From Acidimicrobiaceae bacterium (GTDB lineage: Bacteria; Actinomycetota; Acidimicrobiia; Acidimicrobiales; UBA8190): a DNA stretch of 64,000 nucleotides. A model generated the notes under the pieces. That model saw nothing but the letters and a program-made list of their open reading frames with translations, did no database searches and had not been told where the DNA came from. Both the position numbers and the translations under genes were made by a program. The stretch lies in contig PLXQ01000034.1 in the NCBI GenBank assembly GCA_003151475.1, positions 121,537-185,536 on the forward strand, given 5' to 3'. Numbering within the stretch: the first letter of the stretch is position 1; every line of letters starts with the position of its first letter. This document shows, one piece after another, positions 1 to 11,672 of this stretch.

Positions 1-489
1 ATCGCCAAGGCCTACGTGACCCGGGTGGGGGCGGGCCCCTTCCCCACCGAATGCCTGGACGAGGTGGGCGAGCTGATGGTCGAACGGGGCCACGAGTTCG
101 GGACCAACACCGGGCGGCGTCGTCGCTGCGGCTGGTTCGACGCCGTGATGATGCGCCAGGCGGTGCGCGTGAACTCGCTGTCCGAGGTGGCGCTCACGAA
201 GCTCGACGTGCTCGATACCTTCGACACGGTGAAGGTCTGCGTGGCCTACGAATCCGACGGCGAGCGCTTCATCCACCCGCCGTATCACCAGTCGACCTTC
301 CACCAGGTGGTCCCCGTTTACGAGGAGCTGCCCGGTTGGCGGGAGGATCTCTCGGGGGCCACCGAGCTGGCCGACCTGCCCACGGCGGCCCGGCAGTACG
401 TCTCGTTCCTGGCCGCCCAGATCGGGGTGCCGATCAAGTTGGTGGGCGTGGGACCGGGCCGCGAACAGTTCGTCCGCTTCGCCGCATGA
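1..489 (+). CDS. purA: Adenylosuccinate synthase, C-terminal part (start outside window)
   Basis: This is the last 162 residues of the enzyme that joins IMP and aspartate with GTP hydrolysis, the first AMP-specific step of purine synthesis. The reading frame is open from the first base. The segment starts at the family's conserved stretch around [13 protein letters not shown] and contains [21 protein letters not shown] and the terminal GVGPGR motif, all typical of PurA. The frame ends at a TGA 55 bases before purD, so it probably heads the purine operon seen here. The N-terminal GTP-binding loop is not in the window. Confidence 0.95.
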   Translation: MAKAYVTRVGAGPFPTECLDEVGELMVERGHEFGTNTGRRRRCGWFDAVMMRQAVRVNSLSEVALTKLDVLDTFDTVKVCVAYESDGERFIHPPYHQSTFHQVVPVYEELPGWREDLSGATELADLPTAARQYVSFLAAQIGVPIKLVGVGPGREQFVRFAA

Positions 490-544
490 CGGCCCCCGGA
501 GCCTGCCGCGCCGCGCCGGCCACCAGCGCCGTGCAGGTCGCCCC

Positions 545-1852
545 ATGAGAGTCTGCGTCGTCGGATCCGGTGGACGCGAGCACGCGCTGGCACTGGCGCT
601 GGCCCGGACGGCCGAGGTGGTGGTGACGCCGGGGAACCCGGGGATGCGAGGGACGCCGGTGGGCGGCTACCCCATCAGCAGCAGCGAGATCCCCCCCGAG
701 AAGGTGGCGGCCGATCTGTGGGTGATCGGGCCCGAGCAGCCCCTGGTCGACGGGCTGGCCGACCAGCTGCGGGCCGAGGGGAAGCTGGTCTTCGGGCCCG
801 GGGCCGACGGGGCCCGGCTGGAGGGCTCCAAGGCCTTCATGAAGGAGATGCTCGACGAGGCCCGGGTGGCGACGGCCCGCTACGGGGCCTTCGACGAGGT
901 CCGGGCCGCCCACGACTTCCTCCGGCAGCTGCCCGGTCCCTGGGTGGTGAAGACCGACGGGCTGGCCTCGGGCAAGGGGGTCCTCGTGACCGACGACATC
1001 GCCCAGGCCGAGGCCGACATCATCGCCAAGCTCTCGGGCGACGCCTTCGGTGACGCCGGCCGCCGCGTGGTGGTGGAAGAAGGTTTGGTGGGGGCCGAGT
1101 GCTCGCTGCTCGTGCTCTGTGATGGCACTCGCATCGCCGCACTACCGGTGGCTCAGGACTACAAGCGGCTGGAGGACGACGACGAGGGGCCGAACACGGG
1201 CGGGATGGGGGCCTGGTCGGCCGACGGCCTGCTCGACGACGCGCTCGTCGACAAGATCCTGGACGAAGCCGTCGAGCCTCTGGTCGCCGCGCTGCGGCGG
1301 CGGGGGATCAACTACCGGGGCGTGCTCTACGCCGGGCTGATCCTGACGGCCGACGGGCCCAAGGTGCTCGAGTACAACGTCCGCTTCGGCGACCCCGAGA
1401 CCCAGGTGGTGCTGCCCCGGGTGAACGAGGACGTCACCGGCCTGCTGGCCGAGGCGGCCGCCGGTCACCTGCGGTCCGATCCCCATCCGACGACCGAGGC
1501 CGGGGTCTGCGTGGTGATGGCCTCGGCCGGTTACCCCACCGACCCCCGTCACGGCGACCCCATCGAGGGACTCGACGCCGCCGGGGTGTTGGCCGGTGTG
1601 ACGGTGCTCCACGCCGGGACGGGCCTCGACGACCAGGGCCGGCTGGTGACGGCCGGCGGCCGGGTGCTCGGGGTCTGCGGGACCGGCGCCGGTGTGGCCG
1701 AGGCCCGGGCCCGCGCCTACGCCGGGGTCGAGGTGATCGGCTGGGATGGCGTGCAGTACCGGAGCGACATCGCCGCCGGCGCCGGCCCGGCCGCCGGCGC
1801 CTCGGTCGGGGCCGGGGCGCTGTCGCGCGGAGCGGGAGACCCGAGACCGTGA
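545..1852 (+). CDS. purD: Phosphoribosylamine-glycine ligase (GAR synthetase)
   Basis: PurD ligates glycine to phosphoribosylamine with ATP, step 2 of de novo purine synthesis. The 435-residue length fits the monofunctional family. The start MRVCVVGSGGREHAL is the classic N-terminal dinucleotide-like motif. An ATP-grasp domain follows, with VVKTDGLASGKGV near residues 137-149, the NTGGMGAWS segment and LEYNVRFGDPETQ near residues 274-286, which supplies metal ligands. The last 25 residues are a low-complexity Ala/Gly tail. The stop overlaps the purB start in GTGA, suggesting translational coupling. Confidence 0.97.
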   Translation: MRVCVVGSGGREHALALALARTAEVVVTPGNPGMRGTPVGGYPISSSEIPPEKVAADLWVIGPEQPLVDGLADQLRAEGKLVFGPGADGARLEGSKAFMKEMLDEARVATARYGAFDEVRAAHDFLRQLPGPWVVKTDGLASGKGVLVTDDIAQAEADIIAKLSGDAFGDAGRRVVVEEGLVGAECSLLVLCDGTRIAALPVAQDYKRLEDDDEGPNTGGMGAWSADGLLDDALVDKILDEAVEPLVAALRRRGINYRGVLYAGLILTADGPKVLEYNVRFGDPETQVVLPRVNEDVTGLLAEAAAGHLRSDPHPTTEAGVCVVMASAGYPTDPRHGDPIEGLDAAGVLAGVTVLHAGTGLDDQGRLVTAGGRVLGVCGTGAGVAEARARAYAGVEVIGWDGVQYRSDIAAGAGPAAGASVGAGALSRGAGDPRP

Positions 1853-3159
1853 TCCCCCGCTACTCACTGCCCGAGATGGCCGCTCTCTTCACCGATGTGG
1901 CCCGCTTCGAGAAGTGGCTCGAGGTGGAGCTGCTGGCCGTCGAAGGCCGTGCCGCCGTGGGCGAGATAAGGGCGGCGGCGGCGGAGACGGTGCGCGGACG
2001 GGCCCCCAAGGTGACGACCGATCTCGTCGACGCCATCTCCGAACGCGAGAGGGTGACCGACCACGACGTGGCCGCTTTCGTCGACGTGGTCCAGGCCGCC
2101 ATCGGTCAACCCGACGGCTCACTGATCCACCACGGGCTCACCTCGTCCGACGTGGTCGACACCGCCCTCTGCGCCATCCTGACCCAGGCCGCCGATCTGC
2201 TGATCGACGCCTCCGACGCGCTGGTGGCGGTGCTGAAAGCGCGGGCCCTCGAATTCATGGACACGCCCATGGCAGGCCGGACCCACGGGATGCACGCCGA
2301 GCCGACGACCTTCGGGGCCAAGCTCAGCCTCTGGTGCCTGCAGGCCGACCGCGACCGGCAGAGACTGCGCCAGGCCCGGCAGAAGGTGGCGGTGGGGAAG
2401 CTGTCGGGGGCGGTGGGGACCTACTCGAACATCGACCCCGAGGTGGAAGCCTTCGTCTGCCGGGCCCTCGGGCTCACCCCGGTGCCGGCCACCCAGGTGA
2501 TCGCCCGGGACCGGCACGCCGAGCTGCTCTGGGCCTGCGCCTCGGTAGGCGCCAGCATCGAGATGATGGGCACCGAGATCCGGCATCTGGCCCGGACCGA
2601 GGTGGGTGAGGTCGAAGAAGCCTTCGGGTCCGGCCAGAAGGGCAGCTCGGCCATGCCCCACAAGCGCAACCCCATCCTCTCCGAACGCCTGAGCGGTCTG
2701 GCCCGGGTGCTCCGCGGCTATCTGGGGGCGGGACTCGAGGACGTGGCGTTGTGGCACGAACGTGACATCAGCCACTCCTCGGTGGAGCGCGTCATCCTCC
2801 CCGACGCTTGTCTTGTCACCTATTACGTCCTGCGCAAGGCCACCGGGCTGATCGAGAACCTCGTCGTCCATCGCGAGCGGATGATGGCCAACGTGGTGGA
2901 GGGTTCGTTCGGCCTGGTCTTCAGCCAACCCGTTCTGCTCGCGCTGGTGGCGTCGGGCATGAGCCGCGACTCGGCGTATCGTGTCGTCCAACGTGACGCG
3001 CGTCGGTCGTGGGAGGAGAGGCGGCCTTTCCGGTCGGTCTTGGAAGATGACCCCGAGGTGACCGTCGACGCGTCGGTGTTGGACGAGGCGTTCTCCGTCA
3101 GCCGTTCGTTGCGCCATGTCGGTCGGTTCGCCGAGGCGCTCAAGGAGGTGGAGCCGTGA
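1849..3159 (+). CDS. purB: Adenylosuccinate lyase
   Basis: PurB splits SAICAR to AICAR and adenylosuccinate to AMP, releasing fumarate in both cases. The 436-residue protein has the fumarase/aspartase-superfamily signature [10 protein letters not shown] near residues 266-275, the TSSDVVDTA stretch near residues 100-108 and the [11 protein letters not shown] segment containing the catalytic His region. The GTG start overlaps the purD stop by 4 bases, and its own stop overlaps the purC GTG. Its placement beside purC, whose product it consumes, is functionally coherent. Confidence 0.97.
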   Translation: MIPRYSLPEMAALFTDVARFEKWLEVELLAVEGRAAVGEIRAAAAETVRGRAPKVTTDLVDAISERERVTDHDVAAFVDVVQAAIGQPDGSLIHHGLTSSDVVDTALCAILTQAADLLIDASDALVAVLKARALEFMDTPMAGRTHGMHAEPTTFGAKLSLWCLQADRDRQRLRQARQKVAVGKLSGAVGTYSNIDPEVEAFVCRALGLTPVPATQVIARDRHAELLWACASVGASIEMMGTEIRHLARTEVGEVEEAFGSGQKGSSAMPHKRNPILSERLSGLARVLRGYLGAGLEDVALWHERDISHSSVERVILPDACLVTYYVLRKATGLIENLVVHRERMMANVVEGSFGLVFSQPVLLALVASGMSRDSAYRVVQRDARRSWEERRPFRSVLEDDPEVTVDASVLDEAFSVSRSLRHVGRFAEALKEVEP

Positions 3160-4055
3160 GTCTGGAGCTCGTCCATGCCGGCAAGGTCCGTGAGCTCTAC
3201 GACGCCGGAGACGACCTCTTGCTGATGGTGGCCTCGGACCGGATCTCGGCCTTCGACGTGATCCTGGCCGAGCCCATCCCCGACAAGGGCCGGGTCCTCA
3301 CGGCCATGACCATCCACTGGCTTGGTCTCCTGGCCGACGTGGCCCCGAGCCACCTGGTCTCGGTCGACCCCGCCGATCTCCCCACCGGTGCCGCCCTCCT
3401 CGGTGGTGACGCCGGCCTCGACGGGGTAGCGGGCCGGGCCATGCTGGTGCGCAAGGCCGAGATGCTCCCGCTCGAGTGCATCGTCCGGGGCTATCTGGTC
3501 GGCTCGGGCTGGGCCGAGTACGAGAAGTCGGGCACCCTGCACGGCGCGCCGCTGCCTTCGGGGCTGCAACAAGCGCAGCGGTTGCCCGAGCCGCTCTTCA
3601 CCCCCTCGACCAAGGCCACCGAGGGCCATGACGAGAACATCTCCTTCGACGAGGCCGTCGATCTGGTGGGCAAGGAACTGGCCAGCCAAGCGCGCGACAT
3701 CTCCGTCGAGGCCTACCGTCGTGCCGCCGCCGCGGCGGAACGCAACGGCATCATCGTGGCCGACACCAAGTTCGAGCTCGGTGTCATCGACGGCAAGCTC
3801 TCGCTCTGCGACGAGGTCCTCACCCCCGACTCCTCGCGCTTCTGGCCGGCCGACGAATGGAAGCCGGGCACCAATCCCCCTTCGTTCGACAAGCAGCCCG
3901 TCCGCGACTGGCTGGCCGGCACCGGCTGGGACAAGAAGCCGCCGCCACCCCCACTTCCGCCAGAGGTGGTCACCGCCACCAGCGAGCGCTACGTCACCGC
4001 ATACGAGCGGATCTCGGGGAAATCCCTTTCCGACTGGTACGGTGCAAAAAGGTGA
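3156..4055 (+). CDS. purC: SAICAR synthetase
   Basis: PurC condenses CAIR with aspartate using ATP. The 299-residue protein is the longer form common in actinobacteria. Visible motifs are HAGKVRELYDAGDD at the N-terminus (nucleotide-binding loop), SDRISAFD, ECIVRGYLVGSGW and LVDKT-like DTKFELG with the following CDEVLTPDSSRFWP signature. A Pro-rich linker, PPPPPLPPE, sits near residues 267-275. The GTG start overlaps the purB stop (GTGA). The stop lies 31 bases before the chosen purS start. Confidence 0.97.
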   Translation: MSLELVHAGKVRELYDAGDDLLLMVASDRISAFDVILAEPIPDKGRVLTAMTIHWLGLLADVAPSHLVSVDPADLPTGAALLGGDAGLDGVAGRAMLVRKAEMLPLECIVRGYLVGSGWAEYEKSGTLHGAPLPSGLQQAQRLPEPLFTPSTKATEGHDENISFDEAVDLVGKELASQARDISVEAYRRAAAAAERNGIIVADTKFELGVIDGKLSLCDEVLTPDSSRFWPADEWKPGTNPPSFDKQPVRDWLAGTGWDKKPPPPPLPPEVVTATSERYVTAYERISGKSLSDWYGAKR

Positions 4056-4086
4056 GCTGCGCAGTGAGATCAACGAGATCAACGCC

Positions 4087-4350
4087 GTGAAATTCGAGGT
4101 CCGCGTCGAGGTCCGGCTCCGTCCCGGTATCGCCGATCCCGAGGGGGCCACCATCGAACGGGCCCTCCCCGCTCTCGGTTTCGGAGGTGTCGAGGGGGTC
4201 CGGGTGGGTAAGGCCATCCGCTTCACGGTGGAAGCCCCCGACGAGAAGACGGCGCGCCAAGAGGCCACCGAGATGAGCCTCCGGCTGCTCGCCAATCCCG
4301 TCATCGAGGACTCCGACGTGGAGGTCAGCGCTGTCGTGGGAGCCCTGTGA
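4087..4350 (+). CDS. purS: FGAM synthase small subunit PurS
   Basis: PurS is the small structural subunit that assembles PurL and PurQ into the formylglycinamidine ribonucleotide synthase complex in organisms with split subunits. The 87-residue frame starts MKFEVRVEVRLRPGIADPEG, matching the PurS N-terminal beta strand and the LRPGxxDPEG turn, and continues with GVEGVRVGKAIRF. I chose the GTG at 4087 because homology begins there. An in-frame GTG at 4042 would add 15 unrelated residues and overlap purC. The gene is followed by a tandem-repeat spacer and then purQ. Confidence 0.92.
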   Translation: MKFEVRVEVRLRPGIADPEGATIERALPALGFGGVEGVRVGKAIRFTVEAPDEKTARQEATEMSLRLLANPVIEDSDVEVSAVVGAL

Positions 4351-4362
4351 GGGCCGGCGACC

Positions 4363-4418
4363 GTGAGGGCCGCCCAGTGAGGGCCGCCCAGTGAGGATGG
4401 CGCTGTGAGGATGGCGCT
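4363..4418 (+). repeat. Four 14-bp GTGAG units between purS and purQ
   Basis: Two identical 14-bp units (4363-4376, 4377-4390) are followed by two identical units of a second sequence (4391-4404, 4405-4418). Every unit begins GTGAG, and the purQ start codon is the next GTGAG at 4419. The end of purS (4348) also reads GTGAG. The arrangement looks like serial slippage duplication of a coupled stop/start junction. Confidence 0.9.
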
Positions 4419-5132
4419 GTGAGCACCAGGATCGGCGTGGTCGTCTTCCCCGGCACCAACTGCGAGCACGATGTCGTGCGCGGCCTGGGCACGGTGGCGG
4501 GCGAGTCCGGCGTCGAGGTCGAGCTCGTCTGGCACGGCGAGACGTCGGTCACCGGTTTCGACGCGTTGGTATTGCCCGGCGGCTTCGCCCACGGCGACTA
4601 TCTCCGGCCCGGAGCACTCGCCCGCTTCTCCCCCGTCATGGAGGCGGTGACCCGTTTCGCCTCCGACGGCGGCCCTGTCATCGGCATCTGCAACGGCTTC
4701 CAGGTCCTGACCGAAGCCGGTCTCTTACCCGGGGCGCTGCAGAAGAACAGCGGCCTCCGTTTTCTGTGCACCACGGTGCCCGTGGTGGTGACGACCGACC
4801 GCACCGCGTTGACGGGCGCCGTCGACGTCGGCTCCGTTCTCCGGCTCCCCGTCAACCACTTCGAGGGCAACTACATCTGCGACGCCGCCACCCTGGAGCG
4901 CCTGCGCGACGAGGACCGGATCGTCCTGCGTTACGCCGAGAACCCGAACGGCTCCATCGACGACATCGCCGGCATCTGCAACGCCGAAGGAAACGTCGTC
5001 GGTCTGATGCCGCACCCCGAGCGCGCCTGCGACGCCCTCACCGGTGCCATGGACGGCGCGCCGCTTCTGCAGGGACTGCTGGCGGCCTCCCACGCCCGGG
5101 CTGCGCTCCGCTCGGCGTTGGCGCCCGCCTGA
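4419..5132 (+). CDS. purQ: FGAM synthase glutaminase subunit PurQ
   Basis: PurQ hydrolyses glutamine and channels ammonia to PurL. The 237-residue protein is a class I glutamine amidotransferase. The nucleophile is the Cys in GICNGFQVLTEAGLLPG near residue 90, and the His-Glu pair lies in LMPHPERACDAL near the C-terminus. IGVVVFPGTNCEHDV at the N-terminus is typical. The GTG start at 4419 is the last of a series of tandem GTGAG units, so earlier in-array GTG codons could also initiate. It partners purS upstream and purL downstream. Confidence 0.97.
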   Translation: MSTRIGVVVFPGTNCEHDVVRGLGTVAGESGVEVELVWHGETSVTGFDALVLPGGFAHGDYLRPGALARFSPVMEAVTRFASDGGPVIGICNGFQVLTEAGLLPGALQKNSGLRFLCTTVPVVVTTDRTALTGAVDVGSVLRLPVNHFEGNYICDAATLERLRDEDRIVLRYAENPNGSIDDIAGICNAEGNVVGLMPHPERACDALTGAMDGAPLLQGLLAASHARAALRSALAPA

Positions 5133-5147
5133 TTCAGCTCTTCGGCC

Positions 5148-5183
5148 GAGTCGGGCCGCCCGGTTGAGTCGGGCCGCCCGGTC
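5148..5183 (+). repeat. Two 18-bp tandem units between purQ and the next gene
   Basis: An 18-bp unit beginning GAGTCGGGCCGCCCGG occurs at 5148-5165 and again at 5166-5183 with one change at its last base. It ends just before the stop codon of the reverse-strand gene at 5187. No gene is visible in it. Confidence 0.85.
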
Positions 5184-5186
5184 GGG

Positions 5187-5618
5187 TCAGGCTCTTGTGC
5201 TCTTGCCGCGGCCGATGCCGGCACGCTCGAGGACGTCGGCCTCCACCCCGGCGGCCCGCCAGGCGGTGTAGCCGATGGACTTCCGGTCCCCGTAGGACTT
5301 GGCCACCTTCAGGAACTTGGACTCGAGCTCCGCCATGTCGTCGCCGCCGTCGGCGCGCGCCAACTCGGCTTCCAGATCGGTCTTCTCCTGCAGCAGGTGC
5401 AGCCGGGTCAGCGCGTCGGCTCCCGACAGCTTGTCGTTCACCACGCCGAGCCGGCGGCTGATCGACTCGCTCGTCCGCCGCCGCCCGGGCCGGGGCTTCT
5501 GCTCCTCGATGGCTTCGAGGTAGAGCCGGACGGCCCGTCCCTCCTCGCGGCCGCGGGCGAGTGCTTCTTTGTGTTCGGCCGTCATCGGCCGCTTGGACTG
5601 CTCTTCGGGGGGTGCCAT
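5187..5618 (-). CDS. Small charged protein of unknown function
   Basis: I do not recognise a function. The predicted protein has 143 residues and starts MAPPEEQSKRPMTAEHK. The first third is rich in Lys, Arg and Glu, followed by a helical, possibly coiled-coil middle (LHLLQEKTDLEAELARADGG), and it ends with KSYGDRKSIGYTAWRAAGVEADVLERAGI. A C-terminal segment of this kind (GDRK.I.Y.AWR..GV...VL..AGI) recurs in small conserved actinobacterial proteins, from memory. A longer frame reaching 5750 is rejected because it would overlap purL and adds a Ser-Ala repeat. It is divergent from purL. Confidence 0.7.
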   Translation of the reverse strand: MAPPEEQSKRPMTAEHKEALARGREEGRAVRLYLEAIEEQKPRPGRRRTSESISRRLGVVNDKLSGADALTRLHLLQEKTDLEAELARADGGDDMAELESKFLKVAKSYGDRKSIGYTAWRAAGVEADVLERAGIGRGKSTRA

Positions 5619-5682
5619 GGGGCCATCATGCCGGTCGTCCGCCGCACCTGCAATGGAGCGGAAGCCGGTACGGTGACGACAG

Positions 5683-7995
<2,313 letters not shown>

Positions 7996-8047
7996 TCAGC
8001 GGTCGCGGTCGGCGGGGCTCACCGGCGGCGGCGGGAGCAGCCCGGGT

Positions 8048-8947
8048 TCAGCGGCAGCGGGCGGCCAGCTCCTCCAGAGCCGAGTCGGGGACGTCCAGGT
8101 CCCCCATGCCCGTTCCCACCTGGAGGTCGGGCTTGAAGCTGCCGTGGTAGTCGGAGCCTCCGGTGGCCACCACTGCGCAACGGGCCGCCATCCGTTTGAG
8201 GGCCCGGCGCTGGTCGGTGGTGTAGCGGCCGTAGACGGCCTCGATCCCCCCGAGCCCCGTCTCGGCCAGCTCCCTGACCAACCTCTCGAGCGCCGACGGG
8301 TCGAGACCGAGGGTCAGGGGGTGGGCCAGGACGGCCACCCCGCCCGACGCCCGGGCCAGCCGGGCCACGTCGGCCGGGGAGAGCCGGGACTTGGGTACAT
8401 AGGCGGCCCGGCCGTCGGCCAGGAAGCGGTCGAAGGCGTCGTCGATATCCTCGGCTGCCCCGGCCCGGACGAGGGCCCGGGCGAAGTGGGGCCGGCCGAG
8501 GCCTGCCTCGCCCCCCGCCTCGGACACCATGGCCTCGTAGTCGATGGGCACCCCGAGCTCGTCGAGCCGGGCCCGGAGCCCGATGTTGCGCTCGGCCCGG
8601 TCCTGGCGGAGCTTCACCAGCTCGTCCTGTAGGGGCCCCTCGCCGGGTTCGATGAAGTAGGCGAGAACGTGGACCGAGCCGCTGATGGCAGGCTGACCCG
8701 CCGGCGGTGGCGGCTTCCGGCACGAGACCTCGCAGCCCGGCACCAGGGTCACTCCCGCCTGTTGCGCCGCGGCGCGGGCCTCGGCCAGGCCGTCGAGGCT
8801 GTCGTGGTCGGTGAGGGCGACCGCCGAGCAGCCGGCCCCGGCTGCCATCTCGACAATCGACCGGGGTGGATCGGACCCGTCCGACACGGTCGAATGGGTA
8901 TGGAGGTCGATCACAACGGCGACCCTATCGGCAGGCTGGTCGGCCAC
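8048..8947 (-). CDS. PHP-domain phosphoesterase (RNase AM/TrpH-like)
   Basis: The protein belongs to the polymerase-and-histidinol-phosphatase metal hydrolase fold. DLHTHSTVSDG near residues 14-24 and TDHDSLDGL near residues 46-54 give the metal-binding His and Asp residues, and further His occur in VLAHPLTLG and GGSDYHG near the C-terminus. Its 299 residues fit the YciV/TrpH branch, whose characterised member trims nucleotides or RNA 5' ends; the substrate here is inferred only. A GTG at 8914 would give the usual compact N-terminus (VIDLHTHS) and is a credible alternative start. It is convergent with purL and divergent from purF. Confidence 0.88.
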   Translation of the reverse strand: MADQPADRVAVVIDLHTHSTVSDGSDPPRSIVEMAAGAGCSAVALTDHDSLDGLAEARAAAQQAGVTLVPGCEVSCRKPPPPAGQPAISGSVHVLAYFIEPGEGPLQDELVKLRQDRAERNIGLRARLDELGVPIDYEAMVSEAGGEAGLGRPHFARALVRAGAAEDIDDAFDRFLADGRAAYVPKSRLSPADVARLARASGGVAVLAHPLTLGLDPSALERLVRELAETGLGGIEAVYGRYTTDQRRALKRMAARCAVVATGGSDYHGSFKPDLQVGTGMGDLDVPDSALEELAARCR

Positions 8948-9105
8948 CCCCGGCGGTCGAGTCGCCGTCCACCGGCCGATCAGGCCGCCCGCCGGCCGCC
9001 GGTTAGACGGCGGCGAGGCGGGGGGGCGGTAGGCTCGAGGGAGGTGGCGGAGCGCGATGCTGTTTCGGCAGACGACGCGATGAGGGCGGTGCAGGTGAAG
9101 GCCGA

Positions 9106-10563
9106 GTGAAAGAAGCCTGTGGCGTCTTCGGCGTCTACGCCCCCGGTAAGGGGGTGGCGCAGCTCACCTTCGACGGCATCTACGCCCTGCAGCACCGGGG
9201 CCAGGAATCAGCCGGGATGGCCGTCAGCGACGGCGAGGCCATCACCGTGGTGAAGGACATGGGCCTCGTCACCACCGTCTTCGACGAGCGGACCATCGCC
9301 TGCCTGCCCGGGGATCTGGCCATGGGCCATACCCGTTACTCCACCACCGGCGCCTCGGAATGGCGCAACGCCCAACCCGTCTACCGCTCCGTGGGCGGAT
9401 CGGGTTTCGCCCTGGGCCACAACGGCAACCTGACCAACACGGACGAGCTGGCCGAGAAGGCCGGCATGTTCCCCGGAGTGGTGGCCTCCGACAGCGACTT
9501 CGTGGCCGAGCTCCTGGCGGCGGAGTTCCCGGCCTCGGTCGACGGCGAGTCGGCACCCGAGGGAGCGCTCGAGTCGGCGTTGAAGACGGTTCTGCCGCTT
9601 CTCGAAGGGGCCTTCTCCTTTGTCGTGCTCGACGCCAGCCACGTGATGGGTGTGCGCGACGCCCACGGTTTCCGGCCCCTGTGTCTCGGGCGGCTCGGTC
9701 CGGCCGACCAGCCCGAGGGCTGGGTGCTGGCCTCCGAGACACCGGCGCTCGACATCGTGGGGGCCACCTTCGTCCGAGAGATCGAACCCGGCGAACTGGT
9801 CATCATCGACGACAGCGGGGTGCGTTCGGAGCAGGCCATCGCCACCGACCTCACCGATCCCCACCTCTGCATCTTCGAGTTCGTCTACTTCGCCCGGCCC
9901 GACAGCCACCTCTACGGCAAGGAGATCCACGCCGCCCGCCGTCGGATGGGCGAGCGCCTCGCCGCCCAGGCCCCGGTCGAGGCCGACCTCGTGATGGGTG
10001 TCCCCGAGTCGGGCGTGCCCGCCGCCGAGGGTTTCGCCACCGCCACCGGCATCCCCCACGGCCAGGCCCTGGTGAAGAACCGCTACATCGGCCGGACCTT
10101 CATCACCCCCGGCCAAGGGGCGCGGGAGGACAGCGTCCGGCGCAAGCTCAACCCGCTGCGCGAGAACATCGACGGCAAGAGAATCGTGGTGGTGGACGAC
10201 ACCATCGTCCGGGGCACGACGCAGAGGGCCGTGGCCAAGATGCTCCGCGAGGCGGGCGCGCGCGAAGTGCACCTGCGGATCTCGTGCCCCCCTGTCACCT
10301 GGCCCTGCTTCTACGGCATCGACATCCCCCGCCGCGACGAGCTGATCGCCGCCGACAGCACCATTTCCGAGTTGGAGGAGTACCTCGGCGTCGACTCCCT
10401 CGCCTATCTCTCGCTCGAGAATCTGATCGCCGCCATCGACGCCCCCGGCGCCGGATTCTGCTCGGCTTGTCTGACGGGGAGCTACCCGGCCCCGGTGCCC
10501 GTCGCGCTGAGCGCCACCGTCTCCACCTCCACGCCGCGCCACGCCGCCCCGGCCCCCGCCTGA
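9106..10563 (+). CDS. purF: Amidophosphoribosyltransferase
   Basis: PurF makes phosphoribosylamine from PRPP and glutamine, the committed purine step. After four residues comes the Cys of CGVFGVY, the N-terminal nucleophile exposed by propeptide removal. The PRPP loop is VVVDDTIVRGTT near residues 361-372. Conserved Cys in LCIFEFVYF, PVTWPCFYG and GFCSACLTG match the four-cysteine iron-sulfur type of the Bacillus branch. The GTG at 9106 is the only usable start in frame, so the propeptide (MKEA) is very short. The 485-residue length and the position before purM fit. Confidence 0.96.
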   Translation: MKEACGVFGVYAPGKGVAQLTFDGIYALQHRGQESAGMAVSDGEAITVVKDMGLVTTVFDERTIACLPGDLAMGHTRYSTTGASEWRNAQPVYRSVGGSGFALGHNGNLTNTDELAEKAGMFPGVVASDSDFVAELLAAEFPASVDGESAPEGALESALKTVLPLLEGAFSFVVLDASHVMGVRDAHGFRPLCLGRLGPADQPEGWVLASETPALDIVGATFVREIEPGELVIIDDSGVRSEQAIATDLTDPHLCIFEFVYFARPDSHLYGKEIHAARRRMGERLAAQAPVEADLVMGVPESGVPAAEGFATATGIPHGQALVKNRYIGRTFITPGQGAREDSVRRKLNPLRENIDGKRIVVVDDTIVRGTTQRAVAKMLREAGAREVHLRISCPPVTWPCFYGIDIPRRDELIAADSTISELEEYLGVDSLAYLSLENLIAAIDAPGAGFCSACLTGSYPAPVPVALSATVSTSTPRHAAPAPA

Positions 10564-10564
10564 C

Positions 10565-11632
10565 GTGACGGCCACCGGCGCCGACCGGAAAGAACCCGCC
10601 ACCTACGCGTCGGCCGGGGTCGACATCGCCGCCGGTGAGCGCGCCGTGGAGCGGATCAAGGATCTGGTGGCCTCGACGGCGCGGCCCGAAGTCCTCGGCA
10701 GCATCGGCGGCTTCGGCGGCTGCTTCGCCTTCGAGCCCGACCGCTACCGCAGTCCCGTCCTCGTCTCCTCCACCGACGGCGTGGGGACCAAGGTCTTCGT
10801 GGCCCGCGAGACCGGCCGCTTCGACAGCGTCGGCATCGACCTGGTGGCCATGTGCGTCGACGATCTCGTCTGCACCGGGGCCGAGCCGCTGTTCCTGCTC
10901 GACTACGTGGTCAGCGGCAAGCTCGTCCCCGACCAGATGGAAGCCCTCGTCTCGGGCGTGGCCGACGGTTGCCGGCAGGCGGGCTGTGCCCTTCTCGGCG
11001 GGGAGATGGCCGAGCACCCCGGAGCCATGGGCCCCGGTGAATTCGACCTGGCCGGTTTCGCCGTCGGGGTGGTCGAACGCGACGCCATGCTCGGCGCCGA
11101 CCGGGTGGCCGCCGGTGACGCTCTCGTGGGACTGGCCTCGCCGGGCCTGCGGTCGAACGGTTACACCCTGGCCCGGCACGTCCTGCTCGAGCGGGCCGGT
11201 CGGAGCCTCGATGACCCGGCCTGGCCGGGGGCCGACCACAGCCTGGCCGACGAGCTCCTCCGGCCGTCGGTCGTCTACGCCCGCTGCGTCCTGGCCGCTC
11301 TGGCCGCGGGGGCCGTCCATGCCGCTGCCCACATCACCGGCGGGGGGATCACCGGCAACCTGCCCCGCGCTCTGCCGGCGGACTGCGACGCCGTCGTAGA
11401 GCGGAGCAGCTGGCGGACGCCGGAGATCTTCACCGAGATCCAGCGTCTGGGCGACGTCGACGACGACGAGATGGCCCGGGTCTTCAACCTCGGCATCGGC
11501 ATGGTCCTCGTCGTCGCCCCCGACACCGCCGAAGGTGTCTTGGCCGCTCTCGCCGCCGCCGGCCAAAAGGCATCGGTCATCGGCCGGATCGCCGCCGGCA
11601 CCGGCCGCGTCCAGATGAGCGGGTCCGCATGA
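10565..11632 (+). CDS. purM: Phosphoribosylformylglycinamidine cyclo-ligase (AIR synthetase)
   Basis: PurM closes the imidazole ring of AIR using ATP. The 355-residue protein begins near TYASAGVDIAAGERAVERIK and contains SSTDGVGTKVFVARETGR, CVDDLVCTGAEPLFLLDY and LLGGEMAEHPG, all conserved in PurM, and ends with the GGGITGNLPRALP and NLGIGMVLVV segments. The GTG start at 10565 follows the purF stop by one base, so the two are probably translated in a coupled way. It completes the FGAR-to-AIR part of the pathway with purL, purQ and purS. Confidence 0.97.
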   Translation: MTATGADRKEPATYASAGVDIAAGERAVERIKDLVASTARPEVLGSIGGFGGCFAFEPDRYRSPVLVSSTDGVGTKVFVARETGRFDSVGIDLVAMCVDDLVCTGAEPLFLLDYVVSGKLVPDQMEALVSGVADGCRQAGCALLGGEMAEHPGAMGPGEFDLAGFAVGVVERDAMLGADRVAAGDALVGLASPGLRSNGYTLARHVLLERAGRSLDDPAWPGADHSLADELLRPSVVYARCVLAALAAGAVHAAAHITGGGITGNLPRALPADCDAVVERSSWRTPEIFTEIQRLGDVDDDEMARVFNLGIGMVLVVAPDTAEGVLAALAAAGQKASVIGRIAAGTGRVQMSGSA

Positions 11633-11672
11633 CCCCTGTGCCGATCGACCGCCTCCAGATGAGAACGCGCCC

